DNA of 64,000 nt from JBOFSQ01 sp051651625. Lineage in GTDB: Bacteria; Planctomycetota; Planctomycetia; Pirellulales; Thermoguttaceae. Below, piece after piece: positions 24,215-33,178 of the stretch. Every line of letters starts with the position of its first letter. The first letter of the stretch is position 1. The position numbers and the translations under genes were made by a program. The notes under the pieces are model-generated. The model worked only from the letters and a program-made list of their open reading frames with translations, searched no databases and had not been told where the DNA came from. The stretch lies in the NCBI GenBank assembly GCA_051651625.1, contig JBOFSQ010000103.1:94508-158507 (forward strand). Direction: 5' to 3'.

Positions 24215-25174
24215 ATGCTGACGGACATTTTTAAGAAGGTCGATGCGCGAATCGATCTCACGAAAGACGACGCGATATGTTTGCTCAACGTCGTCAATGG
24301 GTCGCATGGCTACTTCGCGCTGCTTGATAAGGCGAACGAACTCTCGCACGCCGAATACGGACGCCGCGGGTATCTGTTTGCGCAAATCGGAATCAACGCC
24401 GCGCCGTGTTCTGGCAACTGCAAGTTTTGCTCAATGGCGAAGGACAACTTCGTTGTAGACAAAGTCGTTGAAAAGAGTTTGGACGAGGTTGTCGAACAGG
24501 TCAAGTCGATGGACTTTTCCAAAATCGCTGCGCTGTTCCTCATGACGACCGCAGACTTCGATTCGCAAAAGTTTCTCACCATCGGCGAGGCGGTGCGGCG
24601 ACAGTTGCCGGAGCGTGTCGGATTGGTTGCGAACGTCGGTGATTTTTCGCTCGACTACGCGAGGAAGCTCAAAGTAGCAGGATTCACTGGCGCATATCAC
24701 ATCGTGCGGCTCCGCGAGCAGACCGATACCGCTCTCAACCGCGACCTCCGTATTCAAACGCTCGACCACATCAAAGAAGCAGAATTGGAGCTGTACTACT
24801 GCGTCGAGCCAATAGGTCAAGAACACACCTACGACGAAATCGTTGACGAGATGCTGCGTGCCCGTGACTACGGCGTTAACATCATGGCGGTGATGCGTCG
24901 CGTTGGCGTAGCTGGTACAGCATTCACACCGCAGATGGAGATCAACGACATTGAGTTCACGAAAATCGCCGCTGTCACGCGACTAGTGACACGCCCAACA
25001 AAATCAATGAACGTCCACGAACCGATAACAATGGCGACGCTGGCTGGCGTGAACCAATTCTACGCGGAGATCGGCGTCAACCCGCGCGACACTTCTCACC
25101 ACACCGAAAACAGTCGCGGATTCGACATCGCAACCGTCGAAAGAATGCTCCTCGCGGCGGGATATGAACTGTAG
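24215..25174 (+). CDS. Radical SAM enzyme related to biotin synthase
   Basis: The 319-residue protein has the cluster motif APCSGNCKFCSM (Cys65, Cys69, Cys72, CxxxCxxC), preceded by the IGINAAPC strand and followed by a typical (beta/alpha) barrel with YYCVEPIGQEHTYDEIVDEM and AVMRRVGVAGTAF. The layout resembles the biotin synthase/HydE/PylB group. There are no other biotin or hydrogenase genes nearby, so the reaction is unknown. A GAAAGG ribosome site precedes the ATG. It sits alone between the Cys-rich genes and repeat DNA. Confidence 0.75.
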   Translation: MLTDIFKKVDARIDLTKDDAICLLNVVNGSHGYFALLDKANELSHAEYGRRGYLFAQIGINAAPCSGNCKFCSMAKDNFVVDKVVEKSLDEVVEQVKSMDFSKIAALFLMTTADFDSQKFLTIGEAVRRQLPERVGLVANVGDFSLDYARKLKVAGFTGAYHIVRLREQTDTALNRDLRIQTLDHIKEAELELYYCVEPIGQEHTYDEIVDEMLRARDYGVNIMAVMRRVGVAGTAFTPQMEINDIEFTKIAAVTRLVTRPTKSMNVHEPITMATLAGVNQFYAEIGVNPRDTSHHTENSRGFDIATVERMLLAAGYEL

Positions 25175-25199
25175 GTAGGGCTTTCGCAATGAAGTTTTC

Positions 25200-25345
25200 G
25201 TTTCGTCATTCCCGCGAAAGTGGGAATCTATCATCACAGCAATTCGTGGACGCTGCGTCCGTCCTTTTTGTCACTCGCTTACGCTTCGTGTTCTTATTGA
25301 CGTAACGCATTAAGAACACGAAGCGTAAGCGAGTGCCCGAATCAG
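25200..25345. repeat. Third copy of the 8.7-kb composite, loop inverted
   Basis: TTTCGTCATTCCCGCGAAAG... GTGGACGCTGCGTCCGTCCT and the palindrome CACTCGCTTACGCTTCGTG.. match 8630-8766. The 14 bases between the arms read TTGACGTAACGCAT, the exact reverse complement of the ATGCGTTACGTCAA at 8727-8740, while the left flank keeps its orientation. Confidence 0.85.
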
Positions 25346-25353
25346 CACGCGAA

Positions 25354-25491
25354 GCCTGTTCGGAAACTTTCACCCGCACAGCGGTTCGGCATAGCCGAAC
25401 CCTCCAAACGCCTACGGCGTTGATAACTGGAGGGTTCGGCTATGCCGAACCTCAACCACTCCGCCCAGCTTGCTTTTTCGGAAAAGTTTCC
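25354..25491. repeat. MITE copy with GGTTCGGCATAGCCGAACC hairpins
   Basis: Element ends CCTGTTCGGAAAC and, decayed, TTTTTCGGAAAAG bracket the hairpin GGTTCGGCATAGCCGAACC, CCTCC, loop, GGAGG, GGTTCGGCTATGCCGAACC (25383-25451). It fills the gap before the phosphoesterase-like gene. Confidence 0.75.
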
Positions 25492-25579
25492 CTAGGTAGC
25501 CTGTATCGCCACGAAAAGTCGGTTATACTGGGCCGCCTTGGTTCGGGTTGGTTTTTGTCATCGAGCGAGTTTTGCAGAC

Positions 25580-27016
25580 ATGTTGTGCCGTTTTCTTCAC
25601 GCATCTGATTTTGGACTCGACTTACCGATAGAAGGTTGTCTTGAGTTTCCGGCGGAAATTGAGACACGTTTTCAGGCGGCGTCGCGGCGTGCGGTCGAAC
25701 GTGTTGTCGATACGGCGATCTTGGAAGAGGTCGATTTCGTCGTCTTGAGCGGCGGACTGGTGCAGCTTGCGAAGACCGGCCCTTCGACGGCGGTGTTTCT
25801 CGTTCGCCAGTTGGAGCGTTTGGCGTCGGCACGGATACCGGTCTACTGGGGCGGCGGCCCAGACGATACTCCCGATGACTGGCCGTCAACGTTCGTTTTG
25901 CCACCGAACGTTCACCGTTTTCCGAGCGACACCGTTCAAGAGTTTATCGTTGAACGTGAGCACGTTCCGATTGCGAGAGTTGTCGGGATGAGTCGCAACC
26001 ACCGCGACGTTGCAATCAAAGTTGGCGGTTTCACACCCGACGTTGCCGGACTTTTTACGGTTGGTGTTGTAAACGGCGAAATTGATCCGCAAGTTTTTGA
26101 CGCGGCGGCGATCCCGTTTTGGGCCGTCGGTGGACGCGGGCAGCGAAGTCTCCAGCGCGGTATCGCACGACGCGCGGCGGCACACAGCGACACTGATCGC
26201 GGTTCTGAACGTCGTGCTGCGAATGCGTTTGTTGCAGTTCCTTACATCGTTCACTATGCAGGGCCTCCGCTGGCACGTTCGCCGCGGGCATTAGGTGATT
26301 ACGGTGCAACGCTCGTTGAAGTCGAACAGGGCGTTCAGCCGCGACTCACACTCATTCCAACGTCGCCTCTGCGGTGGGTTGTCGAAAAAATCGCTCTCAC
26401 CGACGGTATGACAGAGACGCTCCTTGCACAAGCAATATCCGAACAGATCGAGCGTCTCACAGATACCGCGCGGCGTACAGAGACCGACACAATCGTTTCG
26501 CTGCGTCTCACGGAGACGCGGGCCGATCACCCGCTATTTCCCAAACTGCGATCTGCGACGGCAATCAACGAACTTTTGAGTCGCTGGCGAATCGTCCCCG
26601 ACGATTTGACGAAACCGCTCTGTTGGATTTTGTCGCTAGAACTTGAAACGCCCGCAACGCTTCCGCAACCGCTCTACGACCAGCAGACGATTCTCGGCGA
26701 CTACTTGCGACTCGTTCGCCATCACCAAACGCACCCAGAGATTCCGCTCGATCTCTCGTCGTTTTTGCCGCCCGGACTTTTGTCGCAGCCAATCGCTTCG
26801 CGTCTCTTGCTAACGGAACGACCAACCGCTGCAACGATTGGCGAAGAAGAGCCGCAAACCTCCGAAGACGGAGCGGCAACGAACGTTGTAGATGTTGACG
26901 ACTCATCACATCCGCTCAATCAGACGGCGGCACAACAGCGTCGCCAGACACAACTTCTCCGCGATGCCGCACTCCTCGGCAGCGAACTTCTCGGCCAAAC
27001 GCGACCGGGGTTCTGA
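25580..27016 (+). CDS. Metallophosphoesterase-fold protein without metal ligands
   Basis: The 478-residue protein (ATG 25580) has the layout of SbcD/YhaO-like nuclease subunits: FLHASD at the N-terminus, VDFVVLSGG, RIPVYWGGGPDD and a long C-terminal part. But every metal motif is changed: FLHASDFGLD in place of DxH, SGGLVQ in place of GDxxD, GGGPDD in place of GNHD, and VVGMSRN where an HG(Q/x)S motif belongs. It is therefore likely a non-catalytic relative, perhaps a structural or regulatory partner. No SbcC/RecN-like ATPase gene is adjacent. The family call is by overall layout. Confidence 0.65.
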   Translation: MLCRFLHASDFGLDLPIEGCLEFPAEIETRFQAASRRAVERVVDTAILEEVDFVVLSGGLVQLAKTGPSTAVFLVRQLERLASARIPVYWGGGPDDTPDDWPSTFVLPPNVHRFPSDTVQEFIVEREHVPIARVVGMSRNHRDVAIKVGGFTPDVAGLFTVGVVNGEIDPQVFDAAAIPFWAVGGRGQRSLQRGIARRAAAHSDTDRGSERRAANAFVAVPYIVHYAGPPLARSPRALGDYGATLVEVEQGVQPRLTLIPTSPLRWVVEKIALTDGMTETLLAQAISEQIERLTDTARRTETDTIVSLRLTETRADHPLFPKLRSATAINELLSRWRIVPDDLTKPLCWILSLELETPATLPQPLYDQQTILGDYLRLVRHHQTHPEIPLDLSSFLPPGLLSQPIASRLLLTERPTAATIGEEEPQTSEDGAATNVVDVDDSSHPLNQTAAQQRRQTQLLRDAALLGSELLGQTRPGF

Positions 27017-27028
27017 ACGGCGTGCCAA

Positions 27029-27793
27029 TCACTTCAGCATTGGAAGCTGAATCGTTGGGAGTTTGTCGCGGAAAGCACGCTCTTCCGGCGGCTGACCCTG
27101 ACCGTGAAGGGCGTAGTCAACGTAGGCCGTCCACGAATCAATGTTGACTCCGTAGTCACGCCCCGTCGCTTTGTGGAGCGAATCCATCGCAGCATAACGG
27201 ATCGACGGAGCCTTGTCGTTTAGCTTCGCGGCGAGTGTTGTCAGCACCGTTTTTTTGTCGCCTTCGGAGAGCGAGTCTCGCGTACCGCACTGCTGACCGA
27301 TCCGTTTGATAACCACAATTTGAACGTCTTTGTCGGTCTCTTTTTCCGCCGCACGACAAAGCGCGGTGAGCGATGTTAACTCACGACACGCCGAGATGCG
27401 AACAAATGGCGACTTGTCCGCCAGTGCCTCTTCAAGATATGCGTCGCGGCTGCTGTGCGGGATTTTCCCAATCGCTTCAACAGTATCGCGCCGCAGATTC
27501 GGATCGGGGTTCGACTGGTATTCCAGCACCAACTGACCGAGAAGAACTTCCTGTTCACTCGTCGGTGCTACTTTCCCTCTGTTCCCTTTTTCGCGGATCG
27601 CCTCGCGCCGCTCCGAAGGCGTCGTTAGACCTGCAATCTTGTCGGACCGCATCGAAAACGGCGGACGTTTCCCCCAATTTTCATTTTCAACCGCGCACCC
27701 CGCAAACGAAACGAGTACGCAAACGCCCACTAAACCGACGACGCTGCGTCTCGCACTCCACAACATATTTGTCAATCGCCATTGTTTTGTCAT
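27029..27793 (-). CDS. HEAT-repeat lipoprotein
   Basis: The 254-residue protein has a lipoprotein signal (VGVCVLVSFAGC, Cys33) and about four HEAT-like helical repeats (DPNLRRDTVEAIGKIPHSSR, DKSPFVRISACREL, DKDVQIVVIKRIGQQCG, DKAPSIRYAAMDSLHKATGR). Planctomycetes have many such lipoproteins as scaffolds. A TTGCATG-like start is uncertain; MLWSARRS at residue 10 gives an alternative. It converges on the phosphoesterase-like gene with 12 bases between stops. Function is unknown. Confidence 0.75.
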   Translation of the reverse strand: MTKQWRLTNMLWSARRSVVGLVGVCVLVSFAGCAVENENWGKRPPFSMRSDKIAGLTTPSERREAIREKGNRGKVAPTSEQEVLLGQLVLEYQSNPDPNLRRDTVEAIGKIPHSSRDAYLEEALADKSPFVRISACRELTSLTALCRAAEKETDKDVQIVVIKRIGQQCGTRDSLSEGDKKTVLTTLAAKLNDKAPSIRYAAMDSLHKATGRDYGVNIDSWTAYVDYALHGQGQPPEERAFRDKLPTIQLPMLK

Positions 27794-27859
27794 TTCGAGC
27801 CTCCTTGCGTACAGAGAATCGTAACGACTTTCGCCGGAGCGGGCAAGAGGAGTTTTTTT

Positions 27860-27989
27860 TGATCAGCAAAGCGGTTCGGCATAGCCGAACCCTCCAACGC
27901 GCCTACGGCGTATGATACTGGAGGGTTCGGCTATGCCGAACCGGAACTACCAAATCGCCCAAACTTGATTTTTCCGAACAACAAGTCTA
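27860..27989. repeat. MITE copy at the amrS 3' end
   Basis: GGTTCGGCATAGCCGAACC with CCTCCAACGCGCCTACGGCG loop and the mirror arm (27873-27942), with a right end TTTTTCCGAACAACAAGTCTA. The last bases CTA (27987-27989) are the stop codon of the minus-strand gene amrS. Confidence 0.75.
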
Positions 27990-28988
27990 ATCCGCATCGA
28001 AAACACCGGCAATGGTTGTCCCGCAAAACATACAGCACCCGTCGGCGTCGATGTGGACGGATAGCAGGCGAAACCCGTCGCGTTCGACCACCGCTTGTCG
28101 GCATTGCGGACAGAGAGTTGTGGAACCAACGGCGTCAGCGATGTTGCCGGTGTAGACGTAGACCAGTCCCGCGTCGATGCCGATCTGCCGCGCGCGGTAG
28201 AGCGTTTGCGGCGGCGTGGCGGCATTACTTCGCATCCGGTGCGCGGGCCGAAACGCCGAGAAGTGCAGCGGAACTTCCGCACCCAACTCGCGTCGATACC
28301 ACGTCGCCAGCGAAGAAATCTCTTCATCCGAATCGTTGAGACCCGGAATCAAGAGCGTCGTCACTTCGAGCCAAACGTTCGTCTCTCGCACGAGGTAACG
28401 GAGCGTGTCTTGAACTGCCGTTAGCCGCCCGCCGCAACGCTCAACGTAAAACTTGTCAGAGAACGACTTGAGATCGACGTTGGCGGCGTCAATGTTTGCA
28501 AAGAACTTCTGGCGCGATTCGCCGTCGATGAAGCCGTTGGTGACGACAACGGTTTTGAGTCCCGCCGCACGGCATTCTGCTGCCAACTCGGCAACACGTT
28601 CACCCCAAACAATCGGTTCGTTGTAGGTGAACGCAACGCTGGAGCAATTTTGTTGTCGCGCTTCGTTAACGAGATCGGTTGGCGTTGTTGTACGAGTCAA
28701 AACTTGCGGTGACGCTTCGCGTGTGATGTGTGCGTTTTGGCAGAAGTCGCAGTCGAAGTTGCAACCAAACGTCCCAAGCGACAACACACGCGAACCCGGC
28801 AAGAAGTGATACAGCGGTTTCTTTTCAATCGGATCGACGACGAGAGATGTCGTTCGATCACCGAAAACAGAAACGACCGCATCGCCGTTCCGCACCCGCG
28901 CACGACACAATCCAACGCCACCGACACCGAGACGACAACCGTGCGGGCACTGCGAACAAGCAATAATATCTGGCGACATTGACATCAC
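27987..28988 (-). CDS. amrS: AmmeMemoRadiSam-system radical SAM enzyme
   Basis: The 333-residue protein fits the AmrS group: N-terminal cysteines (Cys11, Cys14, Cys18, Cys28) then LGTFGCNFDCDFCQN (Cys76, Cys80, Cys83, CxxxCxxC), a TIM-barrel core with KTVVVTNGF and VDLKSFSDKFY, and a C-terminal CxxC pair (LCPQC, CCMFC). It is probably in the same anaerobic metabolite pathway as the other AMMECR1/MEMO partners, none of which lie here. The start codon region overlaps the end of the hydrolase gene. The TAG stop comes from a MITE end. Confidence 0.85.
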   Translation of the reverse strand: MMSMSPDIIACSQCPHGCRLGVGGVGLCRARVRNGDAVVSVFGDRTTSLVVDPIEKKPLYHFLPGSRVLSLGTFGCNFDCDFCQNAHITREASPQVLTRTTTPTDLVNEARQQNCSSVAFTYNEPIVWGERVAELAAECRAAGLKTVVVTNGFIDGESRQKFFANIDAANVDLKSFSDKFYVERCGGRLTAVQDTLRYLVRETNVWLEVTTLLIPGLNDSDEEISSLATWYRRELGAEVPLHFSAFRPAHRMRSNAATPPQTLYRARQIGIDAGLVYVYTGNIADAVGSTTLCPQCRQAVVERDGFRLLSVHIDADGCCMFCGTTIAGVFDAD

Positions 28989-29917
28989 TGATTTGTCGTG
29001 CTGCCAAGCGGCGGCATGCTGTTCAAAAAATCGAGAACTTGACGGTAGTAAGTATCGGGTGGCGGGTCGTTGTGGTCGCTGTCTTGAATCTGGAAAAATC
29101 GTTTGGGTTCACCGCGCGACGCTGCGAAAAGTTGTTCGCCGTGTGCGAACGGTATGAGGCTGTCGCGCGTTCCGTGCGAGAGAAACAGCGGGACGCGGCA
29201 ATCGCGTATTTTGTCGAGCGATTTTAGTTCTTCGCGGAGCGCAAACTGTGCGAGGCTGCGTGCGGGAAGAAACGGTAACAGCTTGGCCGCCATTTCTGGG
29301 AGCGATGTGAACGTACTTTCAACGACCATCGCGCGGGCACCGTCGCGGGCGGCGAGGTCAATCGTCACCGCGCCGCCGAGTGAACGTCCCCAAACGATGA
29401 TGTCGCGTTCGGCGATATTTTCTCGCGCTGCGAGCCACCGACGTGCGGCGCGAGCATCTCCCAAAATCGCACTCGTACTCGGCTTTCCTTCGCTCTTCCC
29501 GTACCCTTGATAATCGTAGACGAGCACCGACGCACCGAGCTTCTCACGAATGGTGAACCCCACTTCGCCCCACTCGGCGACTGTTCCGCCGTTTCCGTGT
29601 GAGTAGAGAATCGTTTCGTGCGGTTCATCGGTTGCGGGGAAGTAGAGGGCGACAATTTGAATCGGTGCCGCAGACGCAGAAATTGTTGGCGACGAAAACG
29701 ACGAAGGCTCACGCGGACGCTCGATGACAACCTCTTCGCACCGCATCCACGCAGGTGGACGCCACGCGGCATCAATTCGTGATGGATGAAAGATAAGTCC
29801 CTGTGCCATCGCTCCGAGTGAGAGAAACCCCGTCGCCAGCATTCCAGCCGCGAACAGCAAAAGCCGTCGCTGTGGCGTACCGCAAGCACGTCGGACGAAT
29901 GAAGATAACGTGAGCAT
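28985..29917 (-). CDS. Alpha/beta hydrolase
   Basis: The 310-residue protein (start ATG at 29917, MLTLSSF) has a hydrophobic N-terminal segment, possibly an export or anchor signal, then the alpha/beta fold: LYSHGNGG oxyanion region, WGRSLGGAV with nucleophile Ser179, SHGTRDSLIP with Asp252 and DSDHND with His282. It resembles Abhd13/Abhd17-like serine hydrolases. Substrate unknown. It overlaps amrS by 4 bases. The MITE at 29941-30036 is just before it. Confidence 0.85.
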   Translation of the reverse strand: MLTLSSFVRRACGTPQRRLLLFAAGMLATGFLSLGAMAQGLIFHPSRIDAAWRPPAWMRCEEVVIERPREPSSFSSPTISASAAPIQIVALYFPATDEPHETILYSHGNGGTVAEWGEVGFTIREKLGASVLVYDYQGYGKSEGKPSTSAILGDARAARRWLAARENIAERDIIVWGRSLGGAVTIDLAARDGARAMVVESTFTSLPEMAAKLLPFLPARSLAQFALREELKSLDKIRDCRVPLFLSHGTRDSLIPFAHGEQLFAASRGEPKRFFQIQDSDHNDPPPDTYYRQVLDFLNSMPPLGSTTNQ

Positions 29918-29940
29918 AGAATTGGCCTGCCGTAATTCAT

Positions 29941-30036
29941 TAGACCTGTTCGGAAACTTGCACCTGCACAGCGGTTCGGCTATGCCGAACCGCGAACTAC
30001 CCAATCGCCCCAATTTGAGGTTTCCGAACGAGTCTA
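29941..30036. repeat. Short MITE copy (96 bp)
   Basis: TAGACCTGTTCGGAAACTTG at the left and TTTCCGAACGAGTCTA at the right bracket one GGTTCGGCTATGCCGAACC palindrome only. Compared with the 145-bp copy at 59270 it lacks the second palindrome and loop, so it is an internal deletion product. Confidence 0.8.
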
Positions 30037-30187
30037 TTGACGTTCAAATCTCGCAGGATTATACGCCCGCAACCACAAGAGTCAACGCAATGTGTGTCAA
30101 ATAGTACACACCTCCCGCCTACCGAAGTCTTGCGTCTCTGCTACAATGTCGCACCGCTCGGTTTGTAAAAACGGTTAACAACAATTC

Positions 30188-32017
30188 ATGGTGGAACGTA
30201 TTGCAATGACAATTCTCGTTCAAAAGTTTGGCGGCACAAGTGTTGCCGATACGCAGAAGATTCTTGGAGCGGCGCGGAAGGCGATTCGCGCGACGCAGCA
30301 CGGGCACAAAGTCGTCATGGTCGTGAGTGCGATGGGGAAAACAACCGACCACCTCATCGCCCTCGCACACGAACTCACCGACCGTCCCGACTCCCGCGAG
30401 ATGGACATGTTGATGTCCACCGGTGAACAGGTCACGATTTCGCTGATGGCTATCGCGCTCAAAACTCTCGGCCACGACGCGATCAGTTTTACCGGTGCGC
30501 AAATGGGGATCAAAACCGACAGCTCTCACATGCGGGCGAGAATCAAGTCGATCTCAACCGACCGCATGCGCGCCGCACTCAACTCCGGCAAAATCGTCAT
30601 CGCCGCCGGTTTTCAAGGCACCGACGACGACGGTAACATCACAACTCTCGGACGCGGCGGGAGCGACACCACCGCCGTCGCCATCGCCGCCGCGCTCGGC
30701 GCGAAAGAGTGTGAGATTTACACCGACGTTGACGGCGTATACACAACCGATCCGCGACTCTTGCCGGAAGCACGAAAAGTTACGCGAATCAGTTACGACG
30801 AGATGCTCGAACTCGCAAGTCTCGGCGCGAGTGTGATGCACAGTCGGTCGATAGAGTTTGCGAAAAAGTTCGGCGTTGCCGTTCACGTTCGCAGCAGTTT
30901 TTCCGACACGACCGGTTCGCTCATCGTTGCGGAGCCGGAGAGTGTTGCACTCCCCGTTTGCGGAGTTGCGCTCGCCAAAGACGAATCGCAGTTCACCGTC
31001 TACGACGTTCCAGACCGTCCCGGAAGTGCGATGCAGTTGTTTGCGATGATGGCGGCGGCGAAGATTCCGACCGACTTGATCGTTCAAAATATCGGTGCCG
31101 ACGGACTTGCCGACATCGCCTTCACCGTCCCGCGTACCGACCGCGCCGCGGCTGCCGAAGTCTTGCAACAGTTCGCCGAAGAAATCGGTACGGAGAGTTT
31201 CGCCGTTGACGAAGAGGTGTCGAAATTCTCGGTCGTCGGACTCGGAATGACGACGCAAACCGGCGTTGCGGAAAAGGTTTTTCGTGCAGTCAGCGACAAA
31301 GGTATCAACATTAAAACGATCACCACGAGCGACATCAAGATTTCGATTCTCGTTGACCGCGCTCAAGCACTCGATGCGCTTCGTGCGGTTCACGCGGCGT
31401 TTGAACTCGACGTGCCGCCATCGGAAACGTCGTTCGCGGCGGCGACGAATGGTGTTGCGCGAACGGTTCGGCGTGTCAAGAAAGTTGAGACGCCTGCGGA
31501 AGTTCTCGCGCGCCACAGCAGCGTTAACAAACTTGGAATGGAAGACATTCTCATCGAAGAGATCGGCCTCGACGCGACGCAGGCTCGCATCACGCTTGAT
31601 GGCGTTCCAGACACGCCGGGTTTGGCGGCGAAGATTTTCGAGCTTATCGCGTCGCGTGGGATTGTTGTCGATTTGATTATTCAGAGTGGCGGCTGGGAAA
31701 ATCGTGCGGCGATTACGTTCACTGTCGCGCAGAGCGAAATTGATAGTGCGCTCCGCGCGGCGACGGAAATCGCAACGCAAATCGGTTGCGAACCGCCGAA
31801 GCACCAACCGAGTGTCGCGCTTGTTTCGGTCTACGGAACGGGTCTTCGCAGCCACACCGGACTCGCGCTCCGTATCTTCAAGACACTCGCCGACGCCAAG
31901 ATCAACGTCTCGATGATCGCCACGAGCGAAGTTTCGATCACTGTCGTCATCGACTCCGCCGACAGCAAACGCGGACTCACGCTGTTGCAAGAAGAGTTTA
32001 AGAATGAGATGATGTAA
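30188..32017 (+). CDS. lysC: Aspartate kinase with four ACT domains
   Basis: Aspartate kinase phosphorylates aspartate, the first step to lysine, threonine and methionine. The 609-residue protein has the KFGGTS motif near residues 13-18, SALGRGGSDTTAVA (TTLGRGGSDTTAVA near 155-168) and VDGVYTTDPR in the kinase domain (to ~250). Four ACT units follow at about 260-335, 340-405, 460-530 and 540-605 (usual enzymes have two). They likely bind lysine/threonine for feedback control. The start could also be at 30206 (MTILVQKFGG). Probably co-transcribed with leuB, 27 bases downstream. Confidence 0.92.
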   Translation: MVERIAMTILVQKFGGTSVADTQKILGAARKAIRATQHGHKVVMVVSAMGKTTDHLIALAHELTDRPDSREMDMLMSTGEQVTISLMAIALKTLGHDAISFTGAQMGIKTDSSHMRARIKSISTDRMRAALNSGKIVIAAGFQGTDDDGNITTLGRGGSDTTAVAIAAALGAKECEIYTDVDGVYTTDPRLLPEARKVTRISYDEMLELASLGASVMHSRSIEFAKKFGVAVHVRSSFSDTTGSLIVAEPESVALPVCGVALAKDESQFTVYDVPDRPGSAMQLFAMMAAAKIPTDLIVQNIGADGLADIAFTVPRTDRAAAAEVLQQFAEEIGTESFAVDEEVSKFSVVGLGMTTQTGVAEKVFRAVSDKGINIKTITTSDIKISILVDRAQALDALRAVHAAFELDVPPSETSFAAATNGVARTVRRVKKVETPAEVLARHSSVNKLGMEDILIEEIGLDATQARITLDGVPDTPGLAAKIFELIASRGIVVDLIIQSGGWENRAAITFTVAQSEIDSALRAATEIATQIGCEPPKHQPSVALVSVYGTGLRSHTGLALRIFKTLADAKINVSMIATSEVSITVVIDSADSKRGLTLLQEEFKNEMM

Positions 32018-32044
32018 TCCCCCCAAAAAAGAAAGGTCAAAAAA

Positions 32045-33115
32045 ATGTCTCAATCAATGAAAATCGCCGTTATCGGTGGTGATGGAACTGGTCCCGAAGT
32101 TGTTGCTGAAGGAGTGAAGGTAATCAAGGCGGTGGCGAAGCTCGAAAAGTTCGACGTCGCGTTCGACCACTACGACTTCGGCGGTGACCGGTATCTCAAA
32201 ACCGGCGTCATTATCACCGACGAAGAAATCGCCAAGTTGCGAGAGTACCGTTCGATCTTGCTCGGTGCGATTGGTCATCCCGATGTCGCGCCGGGAGTTC
32301 TCGAACGCGGACTGCTGCTGCATCTTCGTTTCGCGTTTGATCAATACATCAACTTGCGTCCGGTGAAACTTTACCCCGGCGTCGAATCGCCGCTCCGCGA
32401 CAAGAAACCGGAAGACATCGACTTCGTTGTCGTCCGCGAAAACACGGAAGATATGTACGCCGGAATCGGCGGCTGGCTCAAGAAAGGGACGCCCGACGAA
32501 GTCGCCACGCAAACTGCGGTCTATACGCGAAAGGGTTGCGAGCGGTGTATTCGCTGGGCGTTTGAATACACCCGCGCACGCAACAATCCGAAAGGAAAAC
32601 AACTCACACTCGTCGCCAAGACGAACGTCCTCACCTACGGACACGATTTGTGGTGGCGAACGTTCCAAGAAGTCGGACGAGAATATCCCGACGTGAAACT
32701 CGATTACAATCACGTCGATGCGTGTTGCATGTGGATGGTCAAGAACCCAGAGTTCTACGATGTTATCGTGACGACAAACATGTTCGGCGACATCATCACC
32801 GACCTCGCTGGTATTTTGCAGGGCGGAATGGGCGTCGCGGCTGGCGGAAACATCAACCCCGACGCTGGCGGGACAAGTATGTTTGAACCGATGGGCGGAA
32901 GCGCACCGAAGTACACCGGCAAGAACGTCATCAATCCAATCGCGACGATTGCCGCTGCGGCCATGCTGCTCGACCAAGCTGGTCAAACCAAAGCCGCAAA
33001 CCGCGTGACGCAAGCGATTATGAAAGTCACCGGCACGAAGATGAAGTCGCAAGCCGCTGGCAAAATGGGGTTCAGCACAACCGAAGTCGGCGATTTGGTT
33101 TGCGAAAATCTGTGA
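32045..33115 (+). CDS. leuB: 3-isopropylmalate dehydrogenase (isocitrate/IPM family)
   Basis: The 356-residue protein oxidises 3-isopropylmalate in leucine synthesis. GDGTGPEVV starts the NAD-binding side, and RENTEDMYAGIGG, TNMFGDIITDLAG and GGTSMFEPMGGSAPKYTGKN cover metal, substrate and cofactor motifs. It is preceded by AAAGAAAGGTCAAAAA. Enzymes of this family also include isocitrate and tartrate dehydrogenases; the LeuB call rests on length and on being next to lysC, with other leucine genes elsewhere. Confidence 0.75.
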   Translation: MSQSMKIAVIGGDGTGPEVVAEGVKVIKAVAKLEKFDVAFDHYDFGGDRYLKTGVIITDEEIAKLREYRSILLGAIGHPDVAPGVLERGLLLHLRFAFDQYINLRPVKLYPGVESPLRDKKPEDIDFVVVRENTEDMYAGIGGWLKKGTPDEVATQTAVYTRKGCERCIRWAFEYTRARNNPKGKQLTLVAKTNVLTYGHDLWWRTFQEVGREYPDVKLDYNHVDACCMWMVKNPEFYDVIVTTNMFGDIITDLAGILQGGMGVAAGGNINPDAGGTSMFEPMGGSAPKYTGKNVINPIATIAAAAMLLDQAGQTKAANRVTQAIMKVTGTKMKSQAAGKMGFSTTEVGDLVCENL

Positions 33116-33122
33116 GAAACAG

Positions 33123-33148
33123 ACAATACGACCTATAGGTCGTATTGT
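33123..33148. terminator. 26-base perfect palindrome between converging genes
   Basis: ACAATACGACCTATAGGTCGTATTGT is its own reverse complement. It lies between the ends of leuB (plus) and the FGGY kinase (minus) and could act as a two-way terminator, though neither side has a T run. Confidence 0.55.
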
Positions 33149-33178
33149 GACGGCGTTGCTACAGGCAATCCGTTGCAC

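Noticed and set aside
30554..32053. 499-residue minus-strand open frame opposite the aspartate kinase
   Set aside because: No recognisable domain; composition (Arg, Asn, Phe-rich) fits a reverse frame of a GC-biased coding region.
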